Notes: generated by a model not told the origin, from the letters alone. DNA of 9,455 nucleotides from JBBDXA01 sp040902585 (GCA_040902585.1 JBBDXA010000012.1:1-9455); one strand, 5' to 3'; shown: positions 1 to 6,454, counted from the first letter of the stretch. Translations and numbers: made by a program.

Positions 1-52
1 GACCCTGCGCGAGATGTGCGGCGCAGGGTTGCCGGCCGGGGCGGTCATTTGA
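1..52 (+). CDS. Possible C-terminal end of an upstream gene (partial)
   Basis: Read in the frame starting at base 2, the first bases encode TLREMCGAGLPAGAVI followed by a TGA stop at 50-52. Base composition switches from GC-rich to A-rich just after this stop, as expected at a gene end. Only 16 residues are visible, so no family can be named. An alternative reading is a minus-strand gene starting at an ATG at 46-48 (MTAPAGNPAPHISRRV, running off the left edge), but no Shine-Dalgarno sequence precedes it. Sequence to the left would decide. Confidence is low. Confidence 0.3.
   Translation, partial: TLREMCGAGLPAGAVI
2..29. repeat. 9-bp perfect GC-rich inverted repeat
   Basis: ACCCTGCGC (2-10) is perfectly complementary to GCGCAGGGT (21-29), with a 10-base loop between them. 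No T-run follows on either side, so it is not a standard intrinsic terminator. It overlaps the possible gene end at 1-52, so it may be a coding coincidence. Confidence 0.45.
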
Positions 53-66
53 GACAAAGCAGAAAA

Positions 67-226
67 TCAGAAAAGCAGAAAAGCAAAGAGGGGAGCAAGG
101 CATTTCTAAGGAAGTGAGGAAATGAGGAAATGAGGAACAAGACAAGGCAATTGAAATGGAGCGATGCCTATGCTCCAACTTCTCCTTTCCTCATTTCCTT
201 ATTTCCTTAGCAATTCTCTTTTCTGA
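67..226. repeat. Large imperfect inverted repeat built from short tandem units
   Basis: The AG-rich left arm (106-130) pairs with the CT-rich right arm (186-210) over 25 bases. There are only two mismatches, both of which would be G-T wobbles on a single strand. An outer 9-base pair (TCAGAAAAG at 67-75, CTTTTCTGA at 218-226) flanks it, and a small inner hairpin (TGGAGC at 157-162, GCTCCA at 172-177) lies in the loop. The left side also contains tandem copies of GAGGAAAT (from about 116 to 137) and of an 8-base AGAAAAGC-like unit (about 69-84). It lies just downstream of the sulfatase gene ending at 263. It could be a mobile palindromic intergenic element or act as a mRNA 3' structure; no coding potential is seen. 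Confidence 0.7.
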
Positions 227-252
227 CTTGGCGAGCTTTGCGCCTTTGCGAA
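227..252. repeat. Short degenerate tandem repeat (CTTTGCG-type)
   Basis: Three consecutive related units are visible: CTTGGCGAG (227-235), CTTTGCGC (236-243) and CTTTGCGAA (244-252). They lie between the right arm of the large inverted repeat and the stop codon of the first sulfatase. I recall similar CTTTGCG strings from gaps between genes in other environmental bacteria, but cannot check this here. Confidence 0.5.
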
Positions 253-262
253 AGTGATTCGA

Positions 263-1723
263 CTACAGTTCACTTGCCTTCTTCTTGCCTTTAGTTTTCT
301 CGGGTGCATCTTCGTTCTTCAGATTCCGCGGCTGCCTCTCCTTCGCTTTCTCTTCCGTCTCCATGCCTTTGTCGCCTTGCTGTTTCATCCAGGCGTCGAG
401 TTCCTTGCCGAGTCGTTCGTTGACAGGTGAATAGGACGAGTCAGCCGCGAGGTTGTTCGTTTCCTCCGGGTCGTTGTCGAGGTCATAGAGCTCTTCCGCC
501 GGCCGATGTGAAAGCCAGTTCACGCGGGCGGCGAGCTTCGGATCGTTCTTCGCATCGGCGCGCCATGAGTCGATGGGTTCGCCCTTGTGGATGCCGCCGA
601 TCGAGTAGGTGTTATCCGGCGCGAGATTGCGGATGAGCTTGTAGCGCCCGTCGCGCACAGCCCGCATGGGGTAGGGCTCCTTGTAGCCGATGATGCCGAC
701 CGTCGTGTGCTGGGCGAAGACGTAGTCGCGATGCTTGTCCGCCTTGCCTTCGAGCACCTTGAGAAAACTGCGGCCATCGAAGCCGCGGTCGCCGTTGACA
801 TCGGCGCAGCCGGTGTCGATCTTCGTCGGATCAATGCCCGCTGCCGCGAGAAATGTCGGCGCCAGATCGACGTACTGCACGAGCGCATCACTGCTCGACC
901 CCGCCTTCACGCGGCCCGGCCAGCGGATGAAGGTGGCGATGCGGATGCCGTTGTCGTATAGCGACCACTTGCCGCCGAAGGGAAATGAGCTGCCCTGTTC
1001 GCTGAGGAAGATGACGAGTGTGTGGTCGCGCTGTTTGGAATCGTCGATCGCCTGGAGGCAGTGGCCGACCTGTTCGTCGAGCTTGGAAATCTCAGCATAG
1101 TAGGTGGTGAGCAGTTCGCGCGTCTTCGCGTTGTCGTGCAGGTAAGAGGGGACTTTGATCTTCGCGGGGTCGTAGAGATTCTTCGGCCCGCGCGTCCACG
1201 GGCCATGCGGATCGTTCGATGCGAAGACAGCGAACCACGGCTGCGTTATGTCGCGCGTGATGAAGGTTCGAAACGCATCGATGTCATCGGCGTTGCCGCT
1301 GATGTTTTCGTAAGGGAACGAACGCTTCGGGCTGACATGCGATTTCGCCTGAAGGCCGACGCGGTAGCCGCTGGCTTTCAGGTGCGTGAAGATGGACTTG
1401 GTGCCGGGGTCGACCATGGTGTGATTCGGGTAGGCCCCGCTGCGCATGGAGTAGAGTCCGGTGTAGATCGCGTGCCGGGTGGGCGAGCAGGTCGGAGCGG
1501 GCGTGTACATCTGGCGCATCGAGATGCCTTCGCCCGCAAGCTTGTCGATGTGCGGCGTCTTCACATCCGGATTACCCGTGCAGCCCAGGTCGCGCCAGCA
1601 AAGATCATCGGCGAGGATGAGCAGGATGTTCGGCCGGCGGGCGTCGGCGGCGAAGGCGGCGGTCGCGGAGACGGTGACGCCTGCAAGCAGGATGGCAATC
1701 TGTGCGATGGTGGTGCGCTTCAT
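263..1723 (-). CDS. Secreted type I sulfatase (SEQG subtype, possible heparan-sulfatase-like)
   Basis: This 486-residue exported sulfatase is predicted to hydrolyse a sulfate ester or sulfamate on a glycan. A Sec signal peptide covers about residues 1-26 (cleavage near AFA-AD). Metal-binding Asp39-Asp40 follow, then the formylglycine signature C79-S-P-T-R83. Other likely active-site residues are the K127-S-H129 pair, H173 in DPHGPW, E242-Q243 in SEQG (in place of the common DNG) and K252. A degenerate LYDLDNDPEETNNL motif closes the catalytic fold, and residues 454-486 form a Lys/Glu-rich tail. The start at 1723 is supported by the signal peptide and a GGGAG sequence 10 bases upstream. It is last of three same-strand sulfatase genes, 60 bases after its neighbour. 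From memory, the SEQG-SFP-GKW pattern recurs in planctomycete proteins annotated as heparan sulfatases; the true substrate is unknown. Confidence 0.95.
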   Translation of the reverse strand: MKRTTIAQIAILLAGVTVSATAAFAADARRPNILLILADDLCWRDLGCTGNPDVKTPHIDKLAGEGISMRQMYTPAPTCSPTRHAIYTGLYSMRSGAYPNHTMVDPGTKSIFTHLKASGYRVGLQAKSHVSPKRSFPYENISGNADDIDAFRTFITRDITQPWFAVFASNDPHGPWTRGPKNLYDPAKIKVPSYLHDNAKTRELLTTYYAEISKLDEQVGHCLQAIDDSKQRDHTLVIFLSEQGSSFPFGGKWSLYDNGIRIATFIRWPGRVKAGSSSDALVQYVDLAPTFLAAAGIDPTKIDTGCADVNGDRGFDGRSFLKVLEGKADKHRDYVFAQHTTVGIIGYKEPYPMRAVRDGRYKLIRNLAPDNTYSIGGIHKGEPIDSWRADAKNDPKLAARVNWLSHRPAEELYDLDNDPEETNNLAADSSYSPVNERLGKELDAWMKQQGDKGMETEEKAKERQPRNLKNEDAPEKTKGKKKASEL

Positions 1724-1738
1724 GGTTGGGTCGCTCCC

Positions 1739-1780
1739 GACTCAGGACTCAGGACTCAGGACGCATGACTCCGGACTTCG
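1739..1780. repeat. Heptamer tandem repeat (GACTCAG x3 plus three degenerate units)
   Basis: Six 7-base units run without gaps: GACTCAG three times (1739-1759), then GACGCAT, GACTCCG and GACTTCG. The array fills most of the 60-base gap between two sulfatase genes. It begins right beside the GGGAG ribosome-binding sequence of the downstream gene (complement of 1734-1738) and ends three bases from the stop codon of the upstream gene. On the transcribed strand the unit reads CTGAGTC. Confidence 0.85.
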
Positions 1781-1783
1781 GCT

Positions 1784-3286
1784 TCACGGATTCACCTTCA
1801 TCGGCCTTTCGATCGCCCACTTCTTCATCAGCGCGATATTCTTCTCCGTCTGACTGTCGCCTTTGCCGCCGCGACCGCCGACGTATTCCGCCATGTCGCT
1901 GTCGTACATCGCATCGCTCTCGGGCAACCGACCCTTGTCATCCGTCTTCTTCATCCATTCATCCAGCCTCGCCCGCAGCTTCAGGAGCGTGTCACGATGA
2001 GCAGGATCGCCTGCGAGATTGTTCAGCTCAAACGGATCAGCCTTGAGGTCGTAAAGCTCCTCATGCGCCCGCGTCGGAGCGAAGAGCAGCTTGTCCTGAA
2101 GGGCCGTGAGCTTGCCTGCGTCATGGAGCTTGCGAAGCGTGATCAGGATCGGCTTGTTGTCCTTGTAATTGTTGGGTTGGAGCATCGGGCGATCAGGATA
2201 AAAGTTGCGGATGTACTTGTACTCCTGCGTGCGCACCGCGCGGATGCCTTCGACCGTTTCATCGCAGCGATCGCGGGCGGCAAACACCGCATCACGCTCC
2301 TTGTAATCCTTCGCCAGAATGTCGCGCCCCTGCATCCAACTCGGAATCTCGATGCCCGCCAGCGCGAGCGAGGTCGCGGTCATGTCGATGTGCTCGACCA
2401 GATCGCTTCGCACCGCGCCTTTGGCGATGCCCGGCCCTTTGATAATGAAGGGCACGTGCATGCCTTCGTCGTAAAGAAACTGCTTGCCGCGAGCGTGACT
2501 GATGCCGTGATCGGTCATGAAGAAAACGTAGGTGGTGTCGAGCAGGCCATCCTCTTTGAGACGATCGAGAATCTCACCGACGACGCGGTCCGTCTCGCGA
2601 CAACTGTCGAGGTAGGCTGCCCAATCGCCCAGCAGAACAGGATCGCGCGGGTAGTAGGGGGCGAGCGTGACGTCATCGGGCGAGGTGGCGGAGCCGAGCT
2701 TCTGAATGATGTTGGGATTCATCCTGCCGCCGCCGCGCAGCTTGCCGCCGGGCAGTTGGATCTGCGTGAAGAACGGCTGACCCTTGGCGCGGGCGCGCCA
2801 GTCGCCGTGGTCGTACATCTTCGCATCCCACTGAAAGTTGTAATCCGTCTTGCCGCGGGCCTTGGCATTCTTCGCGCTGATGGGCCAGCTCGTGATCGTC
2901 GTGAAGTAGCCGGCCTTTTGAAAGAGTACGGGCACGGGCACCACGCCTTGCGGCAGGTGGATCTTCTCCTTGCCGCGACCGCTGCGATGGTGATGAGCGC
3001 CGATGGTGGTCTGGTACATGCCCGTGATCAGAGCCGAGCGATTGGCCGAGCAGACCGGCGCGGTGACGTAGGCATGACTGAAGCGCGAGCCGTCGGCGGC
3101 GAGCTGATCGACGACCGGCGTCTTAATGGTCTTCTCGCCGTAGCAGCCGAAGTTCGCGGACATGTCATCGACGAAAATCCAGACGATGTTGGGGCGTGCC
3201 TTCGCAGGGGCATCGGCGGCGAGGGAAAGAGCGGCGTGCGAGATGCACACCAGCGCGACGATGAAAGTGAAAAGTGTGCGAGCCAT
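1784..3286 (-). CDS. Secreted type I sulfatase (DHG subtype, heparan N-sulfatase-like)
   Basis: The product is 500 residues with a Sec signal peptide (about residues 1-24, ending SLA-AD). Asp40-Asp41 and the formylglycine signature C79-S-A-N-R83 are present; the third position is Ala rather than Pro. D259-H260-G261 and K268 supply the late metal and sulfate contacts. The usual GKxH motif is absent, with GKTDYN at 145-150 perhaps in its place. The usual DPHxP histidine is replaced by a QLPGGK segment (177-182). The family-typical ELYDLKADPFELNNL motif is near the C terminus. I chose the start at 3286 rather than an in-frame ATG 25 codons upstream because it gives a clean signal peptide and has AAAGGA 11 bases upstream. 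The CSxxR-TGMYQTTIGAH region resembles SGSH-like (N-sulfoglucosamine sulfohydrolase-related) proteins, but substrate assignment is inference. Confidence 0.94.
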   Translation of the reverse strand: MARTLFTFIVALVCISHAALSLAADAPAKARPNIVWIFVDDMSANFGCYGEKTIKTPVVDQLAADGSRFSHAYVTAPVCSANRSALITGMYQTTIGAHHHRSGRGKEKIHLPQGVVPVPVLFQKAGYFTTITSWPISAKNAKARGKTDYNFQWDAKMYDHGDWRARAKGQPFFTQIQLPGGKLRGGGRMNPNIIQKLGSATSPDDVTLAPYYPRDPVLLGDWAAYLDSCRETDRVVGEILDRLKEDGLLDTTYVFFMTDHGISHARGKQFLYDEGMHVPFIIKGPGIAKGAVRSDLVEHIDMTATSLALAGIEIPSWMQGRDILAKDYKERDAVFAARDRCDETVEGIRAVRTQEYKYIRNFYPDRPMLQPNNYKDNKPILITLRKLHDAGKLTALQDKLLFAPTRAHEELYDLKADPFELNNLAGDPAHRDTLLKLRARLDEWMKKTDDKGRLPESDAMYDSDMAEYVGGRGGKGDSQTEKNIALMKKWAIERPMKVNP

Positions 3287-3297
3287 GATCAGGGTGT

Positions 3298-3303
3298 TCC
3301 TTT
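3298..3303 (-). promoter_or_regulatory. Ribosome-binding site deciding the start at 3286
   Basis: AAAGGA on the minus strand, 11 bases before the ATG at 3286. It supports the start that begins directly with the signal peptide over the longer in-frame start at 3361. That longer start would place 25 hydrophilic residues ahead of the signal and would overlap the hairpin at 3327-3364. Confidence 0.6.
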
Positions 3304-3326
3304 CTGCGAATGTGTAGTCATCTGTT

Positions 3327-3364
3327 CTCGTGCCATGCTTTTCGAAACAGGAGCATGGCACGAG
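3327..3364. repeat. Perfect 13-bp inverted repeat in the gap between two sulfatase genes
   Basis: CTCGTGCCATGCT (3327-3339) and AGCATGGCACGAG (3352-3364) are exact reverse complements around a 12-base loop. The hairpin lies between the stop codon of one minus-strand sulfatase (3371) and the start of the next (3286). No T-tract follows on the minus strand, so an ordinary intrinsic terminator is not supported. It may be a REP-like intergenic element or an mRNA-stabilising or processing structure within an operon. Confidence 0.8.
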
Positions 3365-3370
3365 TGCGCA

Positions 3371-4762
3371 TCAGTCCGCATCTTCGGCCGGATTCTTCTT
3401 CTTGTTCTTGCCTTGCTTGCCGGCCTTCGTCGCTTCCGCGCCTGCCGCCAGATGCGCCGGCCGTGCATTCTTATATTGTTGCAGGGCTGCGCTCAGCAGC
3501 TTGTGCGCCGCCGCCGCTTCGCCTTTGAGGGTTGCCGTGTCGATCGGGTTCTTCTCGTTCACGTCTTTGTGAAAGTCATAAAACGCGCCGGTGGTGTAGA
3601 GCTTGAAGCGATGGTTCATCGCCATTTCCTGTTCCGCCTCTTTGCCGCCATTGCGGGCGTACCAGCAATAGATCCACTCGCGCGGGTTGCCCTTCTCGCC
3701 CTTGAGTTGCGGCAGAAAGCTGCGGCCATCGGGCTTGAGCGTGTCAGGAATCTTCACGCCCGCCGCTTCGCAGATCGTGGGCAGGAAATCAGTCGAGTCG
3801 ATCAGGTCATTCGACACGCCGGCGGGCTTGATGGTGCCGGGCCAGCTCACGATCATCGGCACATGCATGCCGTTGTCCTTCGAGGAACCCTTGCCGCCGG
3901 GCACGACGCGATCGCCCATCTTCGAGCTCGCGCCCTTGCCGGTGCCGTTGTCGCCGATGAAGATGAGCAGCGTCTTTTCGCGCAGGCCGAGTTTCGCGAG
4001 GGCCGCATCGAGTTTGCCCACCAGCTTGTCGGAGTAGGTCACCATCTCGCCGAAGTGTTTGACTTTCTGATTCACCTTCTCACCGACCGCTTTCGGATCC
4101 CAGTCCGCGCTGTCGGGCGTGGGTTGATACGGATCGTGCGGGAGGATCATCGGGTAGTAAAGAAAGAAGGGCTTGTCCTTGTGACGGGTGACGAAGTCGA
4201 TCGCAAATTGATTGACGAGGTCGGGCCCGTATTCGCCGCTGCTAAAATCCTTTTCGACGCCGTTGTATTCGAGGCCCGGGTTGGCGTACCGCGGCGGCCT
4301 TCGCGTGTGCTGCCAGAGACAGGATTCATCGAAGCCGAAATGTTTGACGATGCCCGGATCGCCGCCGAGTTGCCACTTGCCGCAGATGCCGGTGACGTAG
4401 CCGGCCTTCTTGAAAAGCTGCGCGAAGGTGGTCTGCTTCGGATCGAGCAGGCCGAAGCGAATGTAGTTGCGCACGTTGTAGAGCCCGGTCATGAGCTGCA
4501 CGCGCGTGGGCGTACACAACGGCTGCGCGTAACACATGTCGAAGCGCATGCCTTCTTTCGCGAGCTTGTCCAGGTGCGGCGTCGGGTACGACGTGCCCCC
4601 GTGGGCACCGATGCACTCGATGCCCATGTCATCGGTCATGATCAGAATGATGTTGGGTCGATCCGCGGCGCGAAGGGCTGCTGGCGCAGCGAGGCAGAGA
4701 AACGCAGCCAACAGCACGGCGAAAAGACAACGAGACAACGGCGAAATGAAACGCTTCACCAT
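3371..4762 (-). CDS. Secreted type I sulfatase (arylsulfatase A-like, GKWQ/DNG subtype)
   Basis: This 463-residue product has a signal peptide (about residues 1-32, ending LRA-AD). The motifs are T43-D44-D45, the formylglycine signature C83-T-P-T-R87, GKWQ (K129, with Gln131 where His is usual), H209 in LPHDPYQP, D271-N272-G and K291. Residues 439-463 are a Lys-rich, low-complexity tail. The start is well fixed: AGGAGG lies six bases before the ATG and the signal peptide begins there. It is the first gene of the minus-strand set and is divergent from the plus-strand sulfatase at 5003. The family hydrolyses sulfate esters; this subtype is often annotated simply as arylsulfatase or arylsulfatase A, and the actual glycan is unknown. 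Confidence 0.95.
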   Translation of the reverse strand: MVKRFISPLSRCLFAVLLAAFLCLAAPAALRAADRPNIILIMTDDMGIECIGAHGGTSYPTPHLDKLAKEGMRFDMCYAQPLCTPTRVQLMTGLYNVRNYIRFGLLDPKQTTFAQLFKKAGYVTGICGKWQLGGDPGIVKHFGFDESCLWQHTRRPPRYANPGLEYNGVEKDFSSGEYGPDLVNQFAIDFVTRHKDKPFFLYYPMILPHDPYQPTPDSADWDPKAVGEKVNQKVKHFGEMVTYSDKLVGKLDAALAKLGLREKTLLIFIGDNGTGKGASSKMGDRVVPGGKGSSKDNGMHVPMIVSWPGTIKPAGVSNDLIDSTDFLPTICEAAGVKIPDTLKPDGRSFLPQLKGEKGNPREWIYCWYARNGGKEAEQEMAMNHRFKLYTTGAFYDFHKDVNEKNPIDTATLKGEAAAAHKLLSAALQQYKNARPAHLAAGAEATKAGKQGKNKKKNPAEDAD

Positions 4763-4768
4763 GACAAG

Positions 4769-4774
4769 CCTCCT
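4769..4774 (-). promoter_or_regulatory. Strong Shine-Dalgarno (AGGAGG) for the sulfatase starting at 4762
   Basis: CCTCCT on the plus strand reads AGGAGG on the minus strand, with a six-base spacer to ATG. It is the best ribosome-binding site in the window and marks this as the lead gene of its transcript. Confidence 0.8.
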
Positions 4775-4884
4775 GGCACCCCGAAGCTATCCACGCCGCG
4801 ACGGCGAATTGGAAAGATCGCCAATAACTCAATCGTACAGCATTGTCCGCAAGCCCGGTGCTGTAACATTCACAGGAAGAAGTG

Positions 4885-4966
4885 AACCACGGATTTCACG
4901 GACGGCACGGATAGATTGAGTTGCTCCTGAATTGAATCATCCGTGCTAACCGTGAAATCCGTGGTT
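4885..4966. repeat. 28-bp inverted repeat in the divergent intergenic region
   Basis: The arms 4885-4912 and 4939-4966 are complementary over 28 bases with a single block of three mismatches (17 paired, 3 unpaired, 8 paired). The loop is 26 bases. Each arm is itself made of repeats of a CACGGAT-like unit (ACCACGGATTTCACGG then GCACGGAT). It lies between two divergent sulfatase genes, 36 bases before the start of the plus-strand gene. I recall similar CCACGGATTTCACGGAT strings between genes in many environmental bacterial genomes, so a dispersed repeat family is likely. If transcription of the plus-strand operon starts upstream of it, the hairpin would form in the 5' leader. Confidence 0.85.
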
Positions 4967-4987
4967 GATCTGGTTTCGATTCAGCGC

Positions 4988-4993
4988 AAAGGG
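4988..4993 (+). promoter_or_regulatory. Ribosome-binding site deciding the start at 5003
   Basis: AAAGGG nine bases before the ATG at 5003. It supports this start over the upstream in-frame GTG at 4943, which lies inside the right arm of the inverted repeat and would add 20 residues before the signal peptide. A GTG at 5000 is also in frame, directly before the ATG. Confidence 0.6.
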
Positions 4994-5002
4994 TCGCTCG
5001 TG

Positions 5003-6454
5003 ATGAAAGACTTTCACCTCAGCATTCTCATCAGCATCATCGCCTTCGTTCTTACGATGAACGCGGCACTCAGCGCGGAGGCTCAACGCCCCAACATCAT
5101 CCTGCTCATCGCCGACGACCTGGGCTACGGTGAGCTCGGCTGCCAGGGCAATCCGCAGGTGCCCACGCCGCACATTGATTCCATCGCCAAGGCCGGCGTG
5201 CGTTTCACGCAGGGCTACGTCACCGCCTCTTTCTGTTCCGCCTCGCGCGCGGGCCTGTTCACCGGAAGGTATCAGTCGCGCTTCGGTTATGAGATCAACC
5301 CCGTCGGGGCGCTCAACGAAGACCCGGCCATCGGTCTGCCCGTCAACCAGGCCACGCTCGCGGACCTGCTGCATGATCGCGGTTACGCCACATCGCTCGT
5401 CGGCAAGTGGCACCTGGGCGCCACCGCGAAGTACCACCCGCAGCGGCGGGGCTTCGATGAGTTCTTCGGCTTCCTGCACGAAGGGCACTCCTACGTGCCG
5501 CCGCCGTATCGTGAGGTCGTCACCATGCTCCGTCGCAAGGCGCTGCCCGATCGCGCGGGCAAAGGCGAAGCGTCGCGATGGGAAAGCAGCGATGGCCGAC
5601 TGATTCTCTCTTCGCACATGGGCCACGATGAACCGGCCTACGACACCAACAACCCGCTCCTGCGCTCCAGCCAGCCCGTTGAGGAACGCGAGCATCTCAC
5701 CGATGCCTTCACGCGCGAAGCGGTGGACTTCATCGCTCGCAGCAAGGAGCGGCCGTTCTTCCTCTGCGTCGCCTACAACGCGGTTCACAGCCCGCTTCAG
5801 GGCGCGGATGCCTACATGAAAAAGTTTGAATCCGTGAAGGATGTGCATCGGCGAATCTTCTGCGCCATGCTCGCGCACCTGGATGACAGCGTCGGCGCGA
5901 TCCTGAAAAGAGTGCGCGACGAAAGAATGGAAGAGCGCACGCTCATCATCTTCCTCAGCGACAACGGCGGCCCGACCCGCGAGCTCACTTCCAGCAATCT
6001 TCCCCTGCGCGGCGGCAAGGGCCAGCTCTACGAAGGCGGCGTGCGCGTGCCGTTCATGATGCAACACAAAGGCGTGATTCCATCGGGAAAACTGTACGAA
6101 AAGCCGGTGATTTCACTCGATCTCTTCACCACCATCGCTGCCGCCTCAGGTGGCCCACCGCCCCGCGCTGGTCGCCTTGACGGCGTGGATCTCATGCCCT
6201 TTCTGCGCGGCGAGGACAAGAGCACGCCGCATGACACGCTCTACTGGCGGATGAACGAAGGCGCATCTTTCGCCGTTCGCCGCGGGGACTGGAAGCTCGT
6301 CTCCCATCGTGGCAAGAGTGCGGAGCTCTTCGATCTGGCCAACGATGTGAGCGAGTCGCGCGACCTTGCGGCGAAGGAGCCGGTGCGCATGAAGGCGATG
6401 CGCGAGGCGTACGACCAGTGGGTCGCGGACTTCGATGCGTTACCGAAGCCCTAG
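5003..6454 (+). CDS. Secreted type I sulfatase (GKWH/DNG subtype, GALNS/arylsulfatase-like)
   Basis: This 483-residue exported sulfatase has a signal peptide over about residues 1-27 (ALSAEAQ). It carries the most classical active-site set of the four: D38-D39, formylglycine signature C78-S-A-S-R82 (Ala at the proline position), GKWH (K135, H137), H262 in AVHSP, D320-N321-GG and K339 in a GGKGQLYEGGVRVP segment. LFDLANDVSESRDLA near the C terminus matches the usual sulfatase C-terminal motif, and there is no charged tail. The start is fixed by AAAGGG upstream and by the signal peptide. It leads the plus-strand set, 19 bases before the next gene by my start choice. Proteins of this type are commonly annotated as N-acetylgalactosamine-6-sulfatase or arylsulfatase; I cannot fix the substrate. 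Confidence 0.95.
   Translation: MKDFHLSILISIIAFVLTMNAALSAEAQRPNIILLIADDLGYGELGCQGNPQVPTPHIDSIAKAGVRFTQGYVTASFCSASRAGLFTGRYQSRFGYEINPVGALNEDPAIGLPVNQATLADLLHDRGYATSLVGKWHLGATAKYHPQRRGFDEFFGFLHEGHSYVPPPYREVVTMLRRKALPDRAGKGEASRWESSDGRLILSSHMGHDEPAYDTNNPLLRSSQPVEEREHLTDAFTREAVDFIARSKERPFFLCVAYNAVHSPLQGADAYMKKFESVKDVHRRIFCAMLAHLDDSVGAILKRVRDERMEERTLIIFLSDNGGPTRELTSSNLPLRGGKGQLYEGGVRVPFMMQHKGVIPSGKLYEKPVISLDLFTTIAAASGGPPPRAGRLDGVDLMPFLRGEDKSTPHDTLYWRMNEGASFAVRRGDWKLVSHRGKSAELFDLANDVSESRDLAAKEPVRMKAMREAYDQWVADFDALPKP

Noticed and set aside
241..244. SEQG in place of DNG in the sulfatase at 263-1723 (residue numbers given) as a loss of metal binding.
   Set aside because: SEQG followed by a GKW-like lysine recurs, as I remember, in a whole group of bacterial sulfatases, so it is a subtype feature and not a defect.
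3327..3364. The hairpin as an intrinsic terminator for the sulfatase ending at 3371.
   Set aside because: No T-tract follows the stem on the minus strand, and the next gene with the same orientation begins 41 bases beyond the stem.
4843..4869. A possible promoter for the plus-strand operon (TTGTCC and TAACAT).
   Set aside because: Both boxes match the sigma-70 consensus at only four of six positions and the spacer is 15 bases, too short to support a call.
1997..4885. A 962-codon open frame on the plus strand lying opposite two sulfatase genes and their gap.
   Set aside because: It is antisense to two clear sulfatases with signal peptides and catalytic motifs, crosses both hairpins, and has no recognisable domain or good ribosome site. 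Long antisense frames are expected in GC-rich genes with strong third-position bias.
4885..4966. The inverted repeat as a CRISPR or attachment site.
   Set aside because: There is one pair of inverted arms, no regularly spaced direct repeats with unique spacers, and no integrase gene nearby.
4946..6067. A 373-codon minus-strand frame opposite the plus-strand sulfatase.
   Set aside because: It is the complement of a well-supported sulfatase coding region; its residues mirror that gene's codon bias and show no family pattern.
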